A stretch of DNA of 29,168 bases, taken from the NCBI GenBank assembly GCA_934294885.1, contig CAKRAK010000030.1, positions 1 to 29,168 of the forward strand, in the 5' to 3' direction. Position numbers and translations under genes: made by a program. Under the pieces are notes generated by a model, which saw only the letters and a list, made by a program, of their open reading frames with translations, was not told the DNA's origin and did no database searches. Positions 12,872-21,048 of the stretch are shown piece by piece; position 1 is the first letter of the stretch; every line of letters begins with the position of its first letter. Source of the stretch: an uncultured Lachnospiraceae bacterium. GTDB taxonomy: Bacteria > Bacillota > Clostridia > Lachnospirales > Lachnospiraceae.

Positions 12872-14572
12872 ATGAAACAAAAAAGAATTAGAATTACGGA
12901 TGTCAAATTCATCGTATTCCTTATGATTGTAGTAAGTTCTTTATTTGTTGCGATGGCAAGCATGCTTACTACATATTTTGAGTTCGGTGGTAATTTGACC
13001 GGTACCTTGGAAAATTACATGGAAGATCTTGCAGCCAGTGGAGGTTCTACCGCTCAAATTTTGTATGAGGAATATAAGGAAGATGTGCCGGCAGAGGAGT
13101 GGGAAAGTGCTTTTAAGGATATGAATATTGAGAATCTCCCGTCCAGCTATGCTTATGTTGTGGATGCGCAGACTACCACTATGTTATATCATCCTACAGC
13201 CGAGAAAATCGGGGAACCGGTAGCAAATGAAGTAATACTGGGATTGAGCAAGAGCATATCAAATGGTGAGAAGTTTGAAAGTACGGATTATGTGGAGTAT
13301 GAATTCAAGGGAGCTGATAAGATGGCTGCCTATTCCGTAGTGGGAGACAATCATTACATTGTTGTTGTTACAGCTGACAAATCAGATATCAGTGATGCGG
13401 TTGCCAGGATAATGGGCAAGACATTTTTATTTGTGGTAATCTGCCTTGTGGTTTGTTTGGTTGTTGTGAATATTGTGAATGCAAAAATAATGGGAGACCT
13501 GGATATCGTTACGAATGCGGTACAGCGGTTGAGTAATTTTGAGCTGACTGCTGATGAGGCAAAGACTGACCGGTTGTGCAGCAAGCAAAGTGAAATCGGT
13601 GATATTGCCAGGGCAGTACGTGATTTGCGGGATATGCTTCGTCATACGATATCTATATTAAAGGAAAATTCGGACAAGCTGGTTGGTTATTCGACAGAGC
13701 TTTCCAGCCATTCGGAGTTTGTAACGGATTCCATGAATAACATTGACAGTGCATGTAATGAGATTGCGGAAGGTGCAACCAGTCAGGCACATTCCACGGA
13801 AGAGGCAACGGAATCTGCATATAAGATGGGTTCGCTGATAGATTCTTCTATTCGTGCGGTGGATAATTTAAAGGTTGTATCGGGAGAAGTAAAGAAAGCA
13901 ACGGATTCTGTTAGTGAAAAGCTTTCTGAAGTTCAGGAATCCAACAAAAAGGTAACCGGAGTTACGGAACAGATTAAGAACAGCATTATGGAAACATCTG
14001 AATCCGCAGAAAATATTCGTCAGGCTGCAGATGTGATTACAGATATTGCCAGCCAGACCAATCTGTTGTCATTGAATGCATCCATTGAGGCCGCAAGAGC
14101 CGGGGAAGCCGGAAGAGGATTTGCGGTTGTTGCATCAGAGATTTCCCAACTGGCAGAGCAGTCAAATCAGGCAGCCATTGAAATCAGGGCAATTATCGGA
14201 GAACTGATTGATAATTCAAATCGTTCCGTAGACGAGATTCAGAAGGCTCAGAATATTACAAAGGAACAGACAGAACGGTTAATTGATGCGGTTGGAGAGT
14301 TTTCAAAGACAAAGAACGGATTAGACAATGCATTGATGGAGATTGATCGGGTGAAGAATTCTACCGTAGAACTGGATTGTTCCAAGAATCAGGTGCTCGA
14401 TATTATTCAGGCATTATCTGCTATCAGTGAGGAGAATGCAGCATCTACGGAGGAGACGGCGGCTTCTGTTACCCAGGCAAAAGCAATTGTTGATGATGTG
14501 GCTGAGAAAGCAATCAGTGTCAGCGGTATTGCCGAGATTCTTGGAGAAGATGCAAGCAAATGGATTATGTAA
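12872..14572 (+). CDS. methyl-accepting chemotaxis receptor with a Cache sensor domain
   Basis: The ATG at 12872 follows GGAAGGAGAAGG; earlier in-frame codons lack a site and would add a non-membrane tail. The 566-aa protein has a membrane helix at about 13-35, an extracellular domain to about 180 with the Cache-like stretch YVVDAQTTTMLYHPTAEKIG, a second helix at about 184-206, a HAMP linker, and a long coiled-coil signalling domain. The hairpin tip (about 390-425: SQTNLLSLNASIEAARAGEA and then GRGFAVVASEI) is the site for CheA/CheW. It senses an outside small molecule, not identified, and relays it to the chemotaxis kinase. No other chemotaxis gene is nearby. TTGATT and TATTAT 18 bases apart at 12824-12853 are a weak promoter candidate. 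Confidence 0.95.
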   Translation: MKQKRIRITDVKFIVFLMIVVSSLFVAMASMLTTYFEFGGNLTGTLENYMEDLAASGGSTAQILYEEYKEDVPAEEWESAFKDMNIENLPSSYAYVVDAQTTTMLYHPTAEKIGEPVANEVILGLSKSISNGEKFESTDYVEYEFKGADKMAAYSVVGDNHYIVVVTADKSDISDAVARIMGKTFLFVVICLVVCLVVVNIVNAKIMGDLDIVTNAVQRLSNFELTADEAKTDRLCSKQSEIGDIARAVRDLRDMLRHTISILKENSDKLVGYSTELSSHSEFVTDSMNNIDSACNEIAEGATSQAHSTEEATESAYKMGSLIDSSIRAVDNLKVVSGEVKKATDSVSEKLSEVQESNKKVTGVTEQIKNSIMETSESAENIRQAADVITDIASQTNLLSLNASIEAARAGEAGRGFAVVASEISQLAEQSNQAAIEIRAIIGELIDNSNRSVDEIQKAQNITKEQTERLIDAVGEFSKTKNGLDNALMEIDRVKNSTVELDCSKNQVLDIIQALSAISEENAASTEETAASVTQAKAIVDDVAEKAISVSGIAEILGEDASKWIM

Positions 14573-14591
14573 TTACATATTTTGACACATA

Positions 14592-14625
14592 CTTCCTGCC
14601 ATGAAGTTGGCAGGAAGTTTTTTTT
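14592..14625 (+). terminator. terminator of the chemotaxis receptor gene
   Basis: CTTCCTGCC (14592-14600) pairs with GGCAGGAAG (14609-14617), 9 bp, followed by eight T. Confidence 0.93.
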
Positions 14626-14655
14626 CTTGTTTTAGGAAAAAGTCTGTTCATGCGG

Positions 14656-14684
14656 TTGATTCAGAAAAAAATTTATGATACCAT
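14656..14684 (+). promoter_or_regulatory. candidate promoter of the cdaA operon
   Basis: TTGATT (14656-14661) and TACCAT (14679-14684) are 17 bases apart, 45 bases before the first gene of the operon. It lies between a strong terminator and six closely packed genes, so some promoter must be here. Confidence 0.45.
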
Positions 14685-14729
14685 GAGTGATGTAACTAAG
14701 AAGGTGAAAACGCATATTTTGGTGATGAT

Positions 14730-15179
14730 ATGGTTCGTGAAAAAAATGTAAAGCTAATGACAAAAATGGCAATTTATGAAAAAAATGCAGGCAGACAGGA
14801 AATTCCCATGACCGGTTATTTTAAAGGGGATTATGTGCGTATGAAGACATTAAAGTCTGTTGTGGGTGGATCGATAGCGTTTGTTACGATTGTCATGCTG
14901 GGCATATTATATAAGGCAGAATATTTACTTGAGAATATTATGAAGCTGGACTACAAACAGGTTGGTATGAAGATTCTGGTTGTATATATTGTCTGGGTAT
15001 TGATTTATTGGTTGATTGCTCGTCTTTTATATGCGAGGCAGTATGAGAAAGCCAGACATAATATTATAGAATATAATCAGAATTTAAAGAGACTTCAGGA
15101 AGAGATAGAAAAGGTTAAGGTGAAAACCGGCATACCAAAGGGAGGGATTGTAATTAATGACGACTTTATGGACTTTTAG
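14730..15179 (+). CDS. two-helix membrane protein with a coiled-coil tail, first gene of cdaA operon
   Basis: A 149-aa protein with membrane helices at about 45-65 (VVGGSIAFVTIVMLGILY) and 80-101 (ILVVYIVWVLIYWLIARLLY), then a charged helix (YEKARHNIIEYNQNLKRLQE) likely to form a coiled coil in the cytoplasm. I know no named family. The end of the gene overlaps the next one by 23 bases, so the two proteins are probably made together. GGTGAT four bases before the ATG is a modest ribosome binding site; the next Met (MTKMAIYEKN) is a possible alternative start. Its steady place ahead of cdaA suggests, but does not prove, a link to c-di-AMP or the cell envelope. Confidence 0.7.
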   Translation: MVREKNVKLMTKMAIYEKNAGRQEIPMTGYFKGDYVRMKTLKSVVGGSIAFVTIVMLGILYKAEYLLENIMKLDYKQVGMKILVVYIVWVLIYWLIARLLYARQYEKARHNIIEYNQNLKRLQEEIEKVKVKTGIPKGGIVINDDFMDF

Positions 15180-16092
15180 AGATAACGCCAAGACGATATA
15201 TAGTCGTTATGATTATATATTTACTCCGATATTGAAGTTTATCCTATCAATTGTTGTTTTTATGAATATTAACAGCCGTACCGGTTATATGGCAATATTG
15301 AATCATGGATTGACAGTCTTTTTACTGGCAGTAATCTGTGCTTTTCTGCCCATTGAGTTTCTGGCTGGGGTTGCGTTTTTTGTTCTGCTTGGACAGGCAT
15401 TTAAGGTTTCCATAGATGCGTGTCTGGTAGGGGCGGCGTTAATATTGATATTTTATTGCGGATATATGCGTTTTTCGTCTAAGACGGGAATACTGGTATT
15501 TTTGGTTCCGGTATTTCAACTGCTGCATATTACCTATGTAATTCCGGTTCTGGCGGGCTTTCTCTTCGGACCGGTTGCTATTATTCCGGTTGCATTTGGA
15601 CTGATTCTTTCTGTATATGAGACAGAGCTTTCGGAACTTGTGAATGTATTGGCGAAGGTAACGGAAGAAGATGATGCTGTTCAGGGATATCAATATATTT
15701 TGAATAGTCTGATATCGAATAAACAAATGCTGCTTACGATGTTGGTGTTTGCAGTTGTAATACTCATTACATATGTGATTTACAAGATTCCTTTTACACA
15801 TTCGAGATTTGTTGCTTTTATTGTAGGCGGGATATTGAATATTGTACTGTTTCTGCTGGGGGGCATTATGTTTTCCGTGGAGGTGGATATTGCTCCTGTT
15901 TTGATTGGAAGTATAGTGAGTGTAATAGCTGCGATTATTATTCAGTTTTTTGATGGGGTTTTAGACTATCAGAGAACGGAAATTCTGCAGTTTGAGGATG
16001 ACGATTATCTGTATTATGTGAAGGCGGTTCCGAAGCTTTCTATATCGGAAAAAAAGGAAAATGTTAAGCATATTAATTCAAAGACGAAGTAG
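15157..16092 (+). CDS. polytopic membrane protein of unknown function upstream of cdaA
   Basis: The 311-aa product is largely hydrophobic with about eight or nine membrane helices and a charged tail (QFEDDDYLYYVKAVPKLSIS). AAAGGGAGGG lies 10 bases before the ATG at 15157, inside the previous gene. No transporter or enzyme motif is visible. Helices are clear at about 22-40, 44-75, 80-92, 97-150, 185-207 and 215-265. The gene ends 16 bases before the TTG start of cdaA. The negatively charged DDDYLYY segment near the tail would face the cytoplasm if the helix count is even. It may be a partner of its 149-aa neighbour. Confidence 0.75.
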   Translation: MTTLWTFRDNAKTIYSRYDYIFTPILKFILSIVVFMNINSRTGYMAILNHGLTVFLLAVICAFLPIEFLAGVAFFVLLGQAFKVSIDACLVGAALILIFYCGYMRFSSKTGILVFLVPVFQLLHITYVIPVLAGFLFGPVAIIPVAFGLILSVYETELSELVNVLAKVTEEDDAVQGYQYILNSLISNKQMLLTMLVFAVVILITYVIYKIPFTHSRFVAFIVGGILNIVLFLLGGIMFSVEVDIAPVLIGSIVSVIAAIIIQFFDGVLDYQRTEILQFEDDDYLYYVKAVPKLSISEKKENVKHINSKTK

Positions 16093-16108
16093 ATGGAGAT
16101 GAGAGCGT

Positions 16109-16993
16109 TTGGAAAATATTATTAATTTTATTAAAACCTATTTTGATTGGTTTTATATTCCGAAGATTACAATTTCAGATGTATTTGAAATTATCCTGAT
16201 AGCCATTTTGGTTTATTATGTGATGGATTGGTTTAAGAAAACGAGAGCATGGACTTTAGTAAAGGGTATTCTTGTCTTATTCCTGATTATGGGAATTGCC
16301 ATGGCTTTTCAGTTTAATACCATTTTGTGGATATTCAAAAATACCATCAGTGTTGGTGTAATTGCAGTCATTATTATTTTCCAGCCGGAGTTTCGTAGAG
16401 CATTGGAACAACTGGGAAGACGTAATTATATATCGGAGCTGCTTAGTAATGATGAGAATAAAATTGCCAGTAAATTGGATAAACGCTCTTTGAATGAGAT
16501 TGCCAAGGCATCCTATATCATGGGAGAGAATAAAACAGGAGCATTAATTGTAATAGAAAAAAATGTGCGCCTGGGTGATTATGAGAGAACAGGAATTAAT
16601 ATTGATGCTGAGATTTCCTGCCAGTTATTGATTAATATTTTTGAACATAATACACCGTTGCATGATGGTGCTGTGTTGGTTAGAGACAACCGGATTGTCA
16701 GTGCAACCTGTTATCTTCCCCTTACAGACAGTATGGATATTAATAAGGATTTGGGAACCAGACACCGGGCAGCCATCGGTGTCAGTGAGGTATCAGACAG
16801 TATTACGGTTATTGTATCTGAGGAGACCGGAGCGGTTTCTCTGGCACATAATGGTAATATATACCGGAATCTGGAAAAGGATGAATTTGTTGAAAAAGTT
16901 GGTCAATTAATGAAGACAGAGCCGATTATAAAGAAAACAAAATGGTGGAAAGGATTTGATAAAGATGAGAAAACGGATTCTGACCCATCTTGA
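16109..16993 (+). CDS. cdaA: diadenylate cyclase CdaA, makes c-di-AMP
   Basis: The 294-aa protein has three membrane helices (about 22-40, 48-68, 75-95) and a DAC domain. DGA (186-188), GTRHR (216-220) and the EET around 238-240 are the ATP- and metal-binding motifs. It joins two ATP into cyclic di-AMP, the second messenger for osmolyte balance, potassium and cell-wall state. The start is TTG at 16109, with GGAG 10 bases upstream; the nearby ATGs are in another frame that closes after a few codons. The end overlaps cdaR by 29 bases. The cdaA-cdaR order is normal; the usual glmM is not next in line here. A TTG start may keep the enzyme level low. Confidence 0.95.
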   Translation: MENIINFIKTYFDWFYIPKITISDVFEIILIAILVYYVMDWFKKTRAWTLVKGILVLFLIMGIAMAFQFNTILWIFKNTISVGVIAVIIIFQPEFRRALEQLGRRNYISELLSNDENKIASKLDKRSLNEIAKASYIMGENKTGALIVIEKNVRLGDYERTGINIDAEISCQLLINIFEHNTPLHDGAVLVRDNRIVSATCYLPLTDSMDINKDLGTRHRAAIGVSEVSDSITVIVSEETGAVSLAHNGNIYRNLEKDEFVEKVGQLMKTEPIIKKTKWWKGFDKDEKTDSDPS

Positions 16994-18194
16994 TTTGAAA
17001 GTAATTTCTCTTGTGATTGCTATATTAATATGGATCATAGTTGCGAATGTTGATGATTACAAAACAACAAAGCAGATTACGGGAATTGAAATCGAATTTG
17101 TGAATGGAAGCGCAATTACAGAAAAGAATAAGGTGTACGAGGTGCCTGAGGGAACAACGGTAGATGTTGTGATCAAGGGACCGAGAAGTATTGTTGAGGG
17201 ACTGACCAGGGATGATTTTAAGGCGGTTGCGGATCTTTCCAAGATGTCAATTACCAATTCCGTAATGGTGGATGTTTCTGCTATCAGCAGTCGTGTGGAT
17301 AAAGAAATTACAATTGCGAATACAAGCAATGCGGTGAATGTTGAGGTAGAGAATAAGATCGAGAAACAATTGCCGATTACGGTTAAAACTACATCCTCTG
17401 TAGCAGAAGGCTATGCCATCAGTAATAAATCAGCAACACCGAATCTGATTACGGTAGAGGGTGCTGAGAGCATAGTGAGTACCATTAATGAAGTATATGT
17501 GGAGGTAGATGTTTCCAAAGCCAATCATGACATTGTGGCATACGGGGAACCGGTGTTTTTGGACTTTGCCGGGGAGGTAATTGATTCTGCAAAGTTTGAT
17601 TATGATGTGACGTCTGCCGAGGTAACGGTTCAGGTTAAAAAGACAAAGGAGTTATCCGTAAAAGTAAAAACTGTAGGTGAAGTGAAAGACGGATACACCA
17701 TCAGCAGTATTGATTATCAACCGACAAGTGTAGTGGTAGTCGGAGAACCGGAAGACCTTGCAAGGGTAGATGAGGTTGTAATTAATGATATCAAGGTGAC
17801 CAACTGTGACGAGGATATGGAAACTTCTGTTAACTTAGTGGATTATCTGCCTAGTGGAATCGTGATTGCAGATGATACGGAAGAGGTTATGATCAAGGTC
17901 AAGATAGAAGAGGTAAAAGAAAAGAATATTAAGATAAGTAATGATGATATCAATATCGTTGGCAAGGATGACGCATATACATATTCCTTTGTAAATAAGG
18001 ATGGCATCACGGTAACGGCAAAGGGATTGAAGGATGTGTTGGATGACTTGAAGGTTGCAAATCTCATTCCGAGTATAGATGTTACGGATTATAAGCCGGG
18101 TACCTATAAAATCCAGGTGAATTTAAGGGATCTTTCCGGTGTTACGATTGATGATACCTATGAGATAGAGATAGAGGTTAAAAATAAAGGATAG
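16965..18194 (+). CDS. cdaR: YbbR-domain protein CdaR, regulator of CdaA
   Basis: The 409-aa product has one N-terminal membrane helix (about 12-28, DLKVISLVIAILIWIIVANV) and about four repeated YbbR domains outside the membrane, seen as recurring blocks such as VVIKGPRSIVEGL, ITVEGAESIVSTI and VVVVGEPEDLARV. CdaR sits with CdaA in the membrane and adjusts its output. ATG at 16965 is preferred over TTG at 16956 because GGAAAGGA lies about 10 bases before the ATG but touches the TTG. The gene overlaps the end of cdaA. Confidence 0.93.
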   Translation: MRKRILTHLDLKVISLVIAILIWIIVANVDDYKTTKQITGIEIEFVNGSAITEKNKVYEVPEGTTVDVVIKGPRSIVEGLTRDDFKAVADLSKMSITNSVMVDVSAISSRVDKEITIANTSNAVNVEVENKIEKQLPITVKTTSSVAEGYAISNKSATPNLITVEGAESIVSTINEVYVEVDVSKANHDIVAYGEPVFLDFAGEVIDSAKFDYDVTSAEVTVQVKKTKELSVKVKTVGEVKDGYTISSIDYQPTSVVVVGEPEDLARVDEVVINDIKVTNCDEDMETSVNLVDYLPSGIVIADDTEEVMIKVKIEEVKEKNIKISNDDINIVGKDDAYTYSFVNKDGITVTAKGLKDVLDDLKVANLIPSIDVTDYKPGTYKIQVNLRDLSGVTIDDTYEIEIEVKNKG

Positions 18195-18214
18195 CTCGTA
18201 ATGGAGGGATGGTT

Positions 18215-18475
18215 ATGGTTTCACAAAAGGTTGTAGTGATGGAACCAACCGGTCTGCATTTACGCCCGGCAGGAAAACTTTGTGAAGAGAGCATGAAGTA
18301 TCAGTCGAAGATAGAACTTAGAAAGGGAAACCGTATTGCAAACGGAAAAAGTGTGTTGGGAGTTTTGGCTGCGCGAGTGCAACAGGGAGATGAAGTCGAG
18401 ATTCGATGTGAAGGAGAGGACGAGGAAGAAGCTCTTTTGGCACTGACGCAACTCTTGCAGCAGGGAGGTTCATAA
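18215..18475 (+). CDS. ptsH: HPr phosphocarrier protein
   Basis: An 86-aa protein with HPr features in register: His15 in PTGLHLRPAG, which takes phosphate from Enzyme I, and Ser46 in ANGKSVLGVL, the target of HPr kinase in Gram-positive bacteria. The ATG at 18215 is chosen over the one at 18209 because GGAGGGA lies 6 bases upstream and because it puts both residues at their canonical numbers. Leu16 replaces the usual Ala of HARPA. His15 rules out Crh. No Enzyme I gene follows, which is unusual for ptsH. Both carbon regulation and sugar uptake are plausible roles; it could be a second HPr copy. Confidence 0.88.
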   Translation: MVSQKVVVMEPTGLHLRPAGKLCEESMKYQSKIELRKGNRIANGKSVLGVLAARVQQGDEVEIRCEGEDEEEALLALTQLLQQGGS

Positions 18476-18504
18476 ATGTTGTTCTGAGAAATGGAGATGA
18501 TAAG

Positions 18505-19236
18505 ATGATTCACGGGGATTCTGAGGAAAAGATACAGCAGCTTAAAAAAATAATAAATGATAGCGATAATATTGTATTTTTTGGAGGTGCAGGGGTATCG
18601 ACCGAAAGTGGAATTCCGGATTTTAGAAGTGTAGACGGTTTGTATCATCAACAGTATAAGTATCCACCGGAAACGATGGTGAGTCATAGCTTTTATATGC
18701 AGCATCCGGAGGAGTTTTTTGATTTTTACAAAAAGAAAATGATTGCTTTAGATGCGGAACCCAATATGGCTCATAAAAAATTAGCTGAACTGGAAGCTGC
18801 CGGGAAGCTGAAGGCGGTCATTACCCAGAATATTGACGGGTTGCATTACAAAGCCGGAAGTAAGGAAGTATTAGAACTTCACGGAAGCGTACATAGGAAT
18901 TACTGTGAAAGATGTGGGAAGTTCTATCCGGTTGAATATATCGTGGAAAGTCAGGGTGTTCCTGTATGCGAATGTGGAGGAAGAGTCAAGCCGGATGTCG
19001 TATTATATGAAGAAGGGTTGGATTATGAGACCATGCAAAAATCAGTGCAATATATTCAGCATGCGGATGTGCTGATTATTGGAGGTACTTCATTAGCGGT
19101 GTACCCGGCAGCAGGATTCATAGATTATTTCCATGGTTCCCATTTGATTGTGATCAATATGGCAGATACTTCTAAGGAAGTGGATGCAGACTTGGTGATC
19201 AGAGAGAAGATAGGAGAGGTTTTCTCCGAAATTTAA
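18505..19236 (+). CDS. cobB: NAD-dependent protein deacylase (sirtuin)
   Basis: This 243-aa enzyme removes acetyl or other acyl groups from protein lysines using NAD. The NAD-binding block GAGVSTESGIPDFRS (28-42), TQNIDGLH (107-114), catalytic His126 in ELHGSV, and the zinc cysteines 134, 137, 155 and 157 (C-X2-C-X17-C-X-C) are all present. TSLAVYPAAGF closes the NAD site. It follows HPr by 29 bases with GGAG before the ATG, and a terminator follows. In this place it ties NAD level to the c-di-AMP and HPr genes, though a functional link is only guessed. The symbol marks the family, not proven specificity. Confidence 0.93.
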   Translation: MIHGDSEEKIQQLKKIINDSDNIVFFGGAGVSTESGIPDFRSVDGLYHQQYKYPPETMVSHSFYMQHPEEFFDFYKKKMIALDAEPNMAHKKLAELEAAGKLKAVITQNIDGLHYKAGSKEVLELHGSVHRNYCERCGKFYPVEYIVESQGVPVCECGGRVKPDVVLYEEGLDYETMQKSVQYIQHADVLIIGGTSLAVYPAAGFIDYFHGSHLIVINMADTSKEVDADLVIREKIGEVFSEI

Positions 19237-19255
19237 CAGAATAAGATACAAAGAT

Positions 19256-19285
19256 AAAGACATGATTGATTTCATGTCTTTTTTT
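19256..19285 (+). terminator. terminator of the cdaA operon
   Basis: AAAGACATGA (19256-19265) pairs with TCATGTCTTT (19272-19281) around a 6-base loop, then a T run. Confidence 0.9.
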
Positions 19286-19368
19286 GTTGCAGCGAAATGG
19301 AAAAGGTATGCAGCCCGGTAGTAATAAGCCGACAGGTGAAGCTTGTGTCCATATAAATATTGTTCTAT

Positions 19369-19426
19369 GATATAAGTATAAATTATATCAAAAATATGAA
19401 TTAAATTTACAATATTTTGTATACAA
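19369..19426 (+). promoter_or_regulatory. two palindromes upstream of the LysR gene
   Basis: GATATAA (19369-19375) with TTATATC (19383-19389) is a perfect inverted repeat with a 7-base spacer. TTGTATACAA (19417-19426) is a perfect 10-base palindrome. Both lie just upstream of the -35 box. LysR proteins usually bind such AT-rich dyads at their own promoters, so they are likely autoregulatory sites. Confidence 0.5.
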
Positions 19427-19442
19427 TGACGATAAATAAAGA

Positions 19443-19471
19443 TAGACAAATACAATGTGTTGTGATATAAT
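19443..19471 (+). promoter_or_regulatory. promoter of the LysR gene
   Basis: TAGACA (19443-19448) and a perfect TATAAT (19466-19471) are 17 bases apart, 39 bases before the start codon. Confidence 0.75.
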
Positions 19472-19510
19472 AGTCCGTGTAGAAAATCAAAAGACATAAG
19501 GAGAGATTAT

Positions 19511-20413
19511 ATGAATATCAATCTGGAGTATTATAAGATTTTCTATCATGTAGCCACCGAACTAAGCATAACTGGTGCTGCAAAGAAGCTGTGTATATCA
19601 CAACCTGCCGTCTCCCAAGCTATGAAACAGCTCGAGCAGGGATTAGGGATTCAGCTTTTAACCAGACGTGCAAAAGGTGTCAGTTTAACCCGTGCTGGAA
19701 CTTTGCTGTTTTCTTACGTTGGCGAAGGGTATGAGACGATTCTGACTGGCGAGAAACAGTTAGAGAAGATGATGAATCTGGAATATGGAGAGGTCAGGAT
19801 TGGCGCCAGTGATATGACGTTGCAGTTCTATCTGCTTCCCTATTTGGAACGGTTTCATCAGTTATATCCGGAGATCAAAGTGACAGTAACCAATGCCCCA
19901 ACACCACAGACCATAGACCACTTGAATCAGGGAAGAATTGACTTTGGGGTAGTGACCATGCCTGTGGAAGTTGATTCTCATTTTGATGTGTTTCAGGTTC
20001 GCAAGATTCAAGACGTGTTTGTGGCTGGGGATAAGTTCCGGGAATTAGAGCATAAGGTTTTGGATTATAATGTATTGGCAGAATTACCATTGATTTGTTT
20101 AGAGGGAAAGACAAGTACAAGAACATATGTAGAACAGTACCTGCATACAATGGATATAGAGGTAAAACCGGAATTTGAACTGGCAACCAGCGACATGATT
20201 GTTCAGTTTGCCAGTCGTAATCTTGGAATCGGATGTGTTGTGGAAGACTTTGCCAGAAGGCAGCTTGAAGACGGTAGTCTGTTTGAGCTTCAATTTAATG
20301 AAAAGCTTCCGGGACGAGATATGTGTTTGATTTTTGATAAAAGAGCGACCATGTCTGTTGCGGCATCGAAACTGAAGGAGTTGTTGGAAATCGAAGCGGT
20401 GAACGTCGCTTAG
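19511..20413 (+). CDS. LysR-family transcription regulator
   Basis: The 300-aa protein has the LysR winged helix at 1-60 (LEYYKIFYHVATELSITGAA, SQPAVSQAMKQLEQGLGIQL and RRAKGVSLTRAG) and a two-lobed effector domain from about 88 on (VRIGASDMTLQFYLLPYLERF, then FGVVTMPVE and FASRNLGIGCVVEDF). It resembles the CysL/CbbR-like branch but its effector is unknown. AAGGAGAG lies before the ATG. No divergent target gene is seen; the neighbours on both sides lie on the same strand. It may regulate itself or distant genes. Confidence 0.93.
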   Translation: MNINLEYYKIFYHVATELSITGAAKKLCISQPAVSQAMKQLEQGLGIQLLTRRAKGVSLTRAGTLLFSYVGEGYETILTGEKQLEKMMNLEYGEVRIGASDMTLQFYLLPYLERFHQLYPEIKVTVTNAPTPQTIDHLNQGRIDFGVVTMPVEVDSHFDVFQVRKIQDVFVAGDKFRELEHKVLDYNVLAELPLICLEGKTSTRTYVEQYLHTMDIEVKPEFELATSDMIVQFASRNLGIGCVVEDFARRQLEDGSLFELQFNEKLPGRDMCLIFDKRATMSVAASKLKELLEIEAVNVA

Positions 20414-20492
20414 AAGGATAGAGATTTCGCAAAGTGGCAAGGATAGAGAATTTATGAGCTTTGTGAAGAAGGAATAAGGAGGATAATGTATT

Positions 20493-20762
20493 ATGGAACA
20501 GAATGTATTTACTTTAATTAATGAAAACGGAGAAGAGATTCAGTATGTTGGATTAAATGTTGTTGAGAATCCTGAGAATGGTCAAAAGTATCTGATTTAT
20601 ACAGAGGCGGATAATGCAAAAGAAATTACAGGAAAGAAAATTGATTTGTATGCCTGTATGTACAATAAGGAAAATGGTCGGATTGTTTTAGATCCGCTGT
20701 CTTCTGAGAAGGAAAGAACACTGATTAAGAATTTTATCGAGGAAAATACCAGAATTGCATAA
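20493..20762 (+). CDS. DUF1292 family small protein
   Basis: An 89-aa acidic protein with the DUF1292 pattern: FTLINENGEEIQY, then VVENPENGQKYLIYTEA and LYACMYNKENGRIVLDPLSS. The family is widespread in Firmicutes, often beside yrrK/ruvX genes, and has no settled role. A strong AAGGAGG lies before the ATG. It has a terminator after it. The Tyr/Asp-rich beta pattern suggests a small soluble fold. Its own promoter is not clear in the 79-base gap after the LysR gene. Confidence 0.85.
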   Translation: MEQNVFTLINENGEEIQYVGLNVVENPENGQKYLIYTEADNAKEITGKKIDLYACMYNKENGRIVLDPLSSEKERTLIKNFIEENTRIA

Positions 20763-20782
20763 TGTCCTCTCTTTTATAATAT

Positions 20783-20824
20783 AAAGGTTCTGCTTTTTGT
20801 GAAATGAAAGCGGAACTTTTTTTA
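20783..20824 (+). terminator. terminator after the DUF1292 gene
   Basis: AAAGGTTCTGCTTT pairs with AAAGCGGAACTTT, one bulged G and one G-U pair, followed by a T run. Confidence 0.85.
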
Positions 20825-20963
20825 TTGGGAATATATCGTAATTTTGCAGCCGGTCATAACCTTTTTCAAGATGCTTTTACCAATTGGCGTGAATGATAAG
20901 AGGTGCTTATTTCATAACTGTTACATATAAGCATAGCTTATGGCAAATATTAGATATATTAAT

Positions 20964-20992
20964 TTTACTTATATGATAAAGTGTGTTATATT
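20964..20992 (+). promoter_or_regulatory. promoter of purA
   Basis: TTTACT (20964-20969) and TATATT (20987-20992) are 17 bases apart. Transcription would begin near 20999, at the edge of a hairpin. Confidence 0.55.
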
Positions 20993-20996
20993 ATCA

Positions 20997-21021
20997 TTGG
21001 ATAAAGGGGTCATTTATCCAA
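20997..21021 (+). promoter_or_regulatory. 5' hairpin in the purA leader
   Basis: TTGGATAA (20997-21004) pairs perfectly with TTATCCAA (21014-21021) around the loop AGGGGTCAT. It sits at the predicted 5' end of the transcript, 10 bases before the ribosome binding site AGAGAAAGGG. A 5' hairpin usually slows RNA decay; the loop also holds a Shine-Dalgarno-like AGGGG. It is too small to be a purine riboswitch. Confidence 0.6.
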
Positions 21022-21048
21022 ATGTTTATAAGAGAAAGGGTTAACAAA

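Noticed and set aside
14730..16092. A known transporter in the two genes before cdaA
   Set aside because: No transporter motif or family signature is visible; only membrane helices and a coiled coil can be supported.
18215..18475. Crh, the HPr-like regulator without carrier activity
   Set aside because: His15 is present, whereas Crh has Gln at this place.
20763..21048. A purine riboswitch before purA
   Set aside because: Only a single 8-bp hairpin is visible; no three-way junction or conserved core could be seen.
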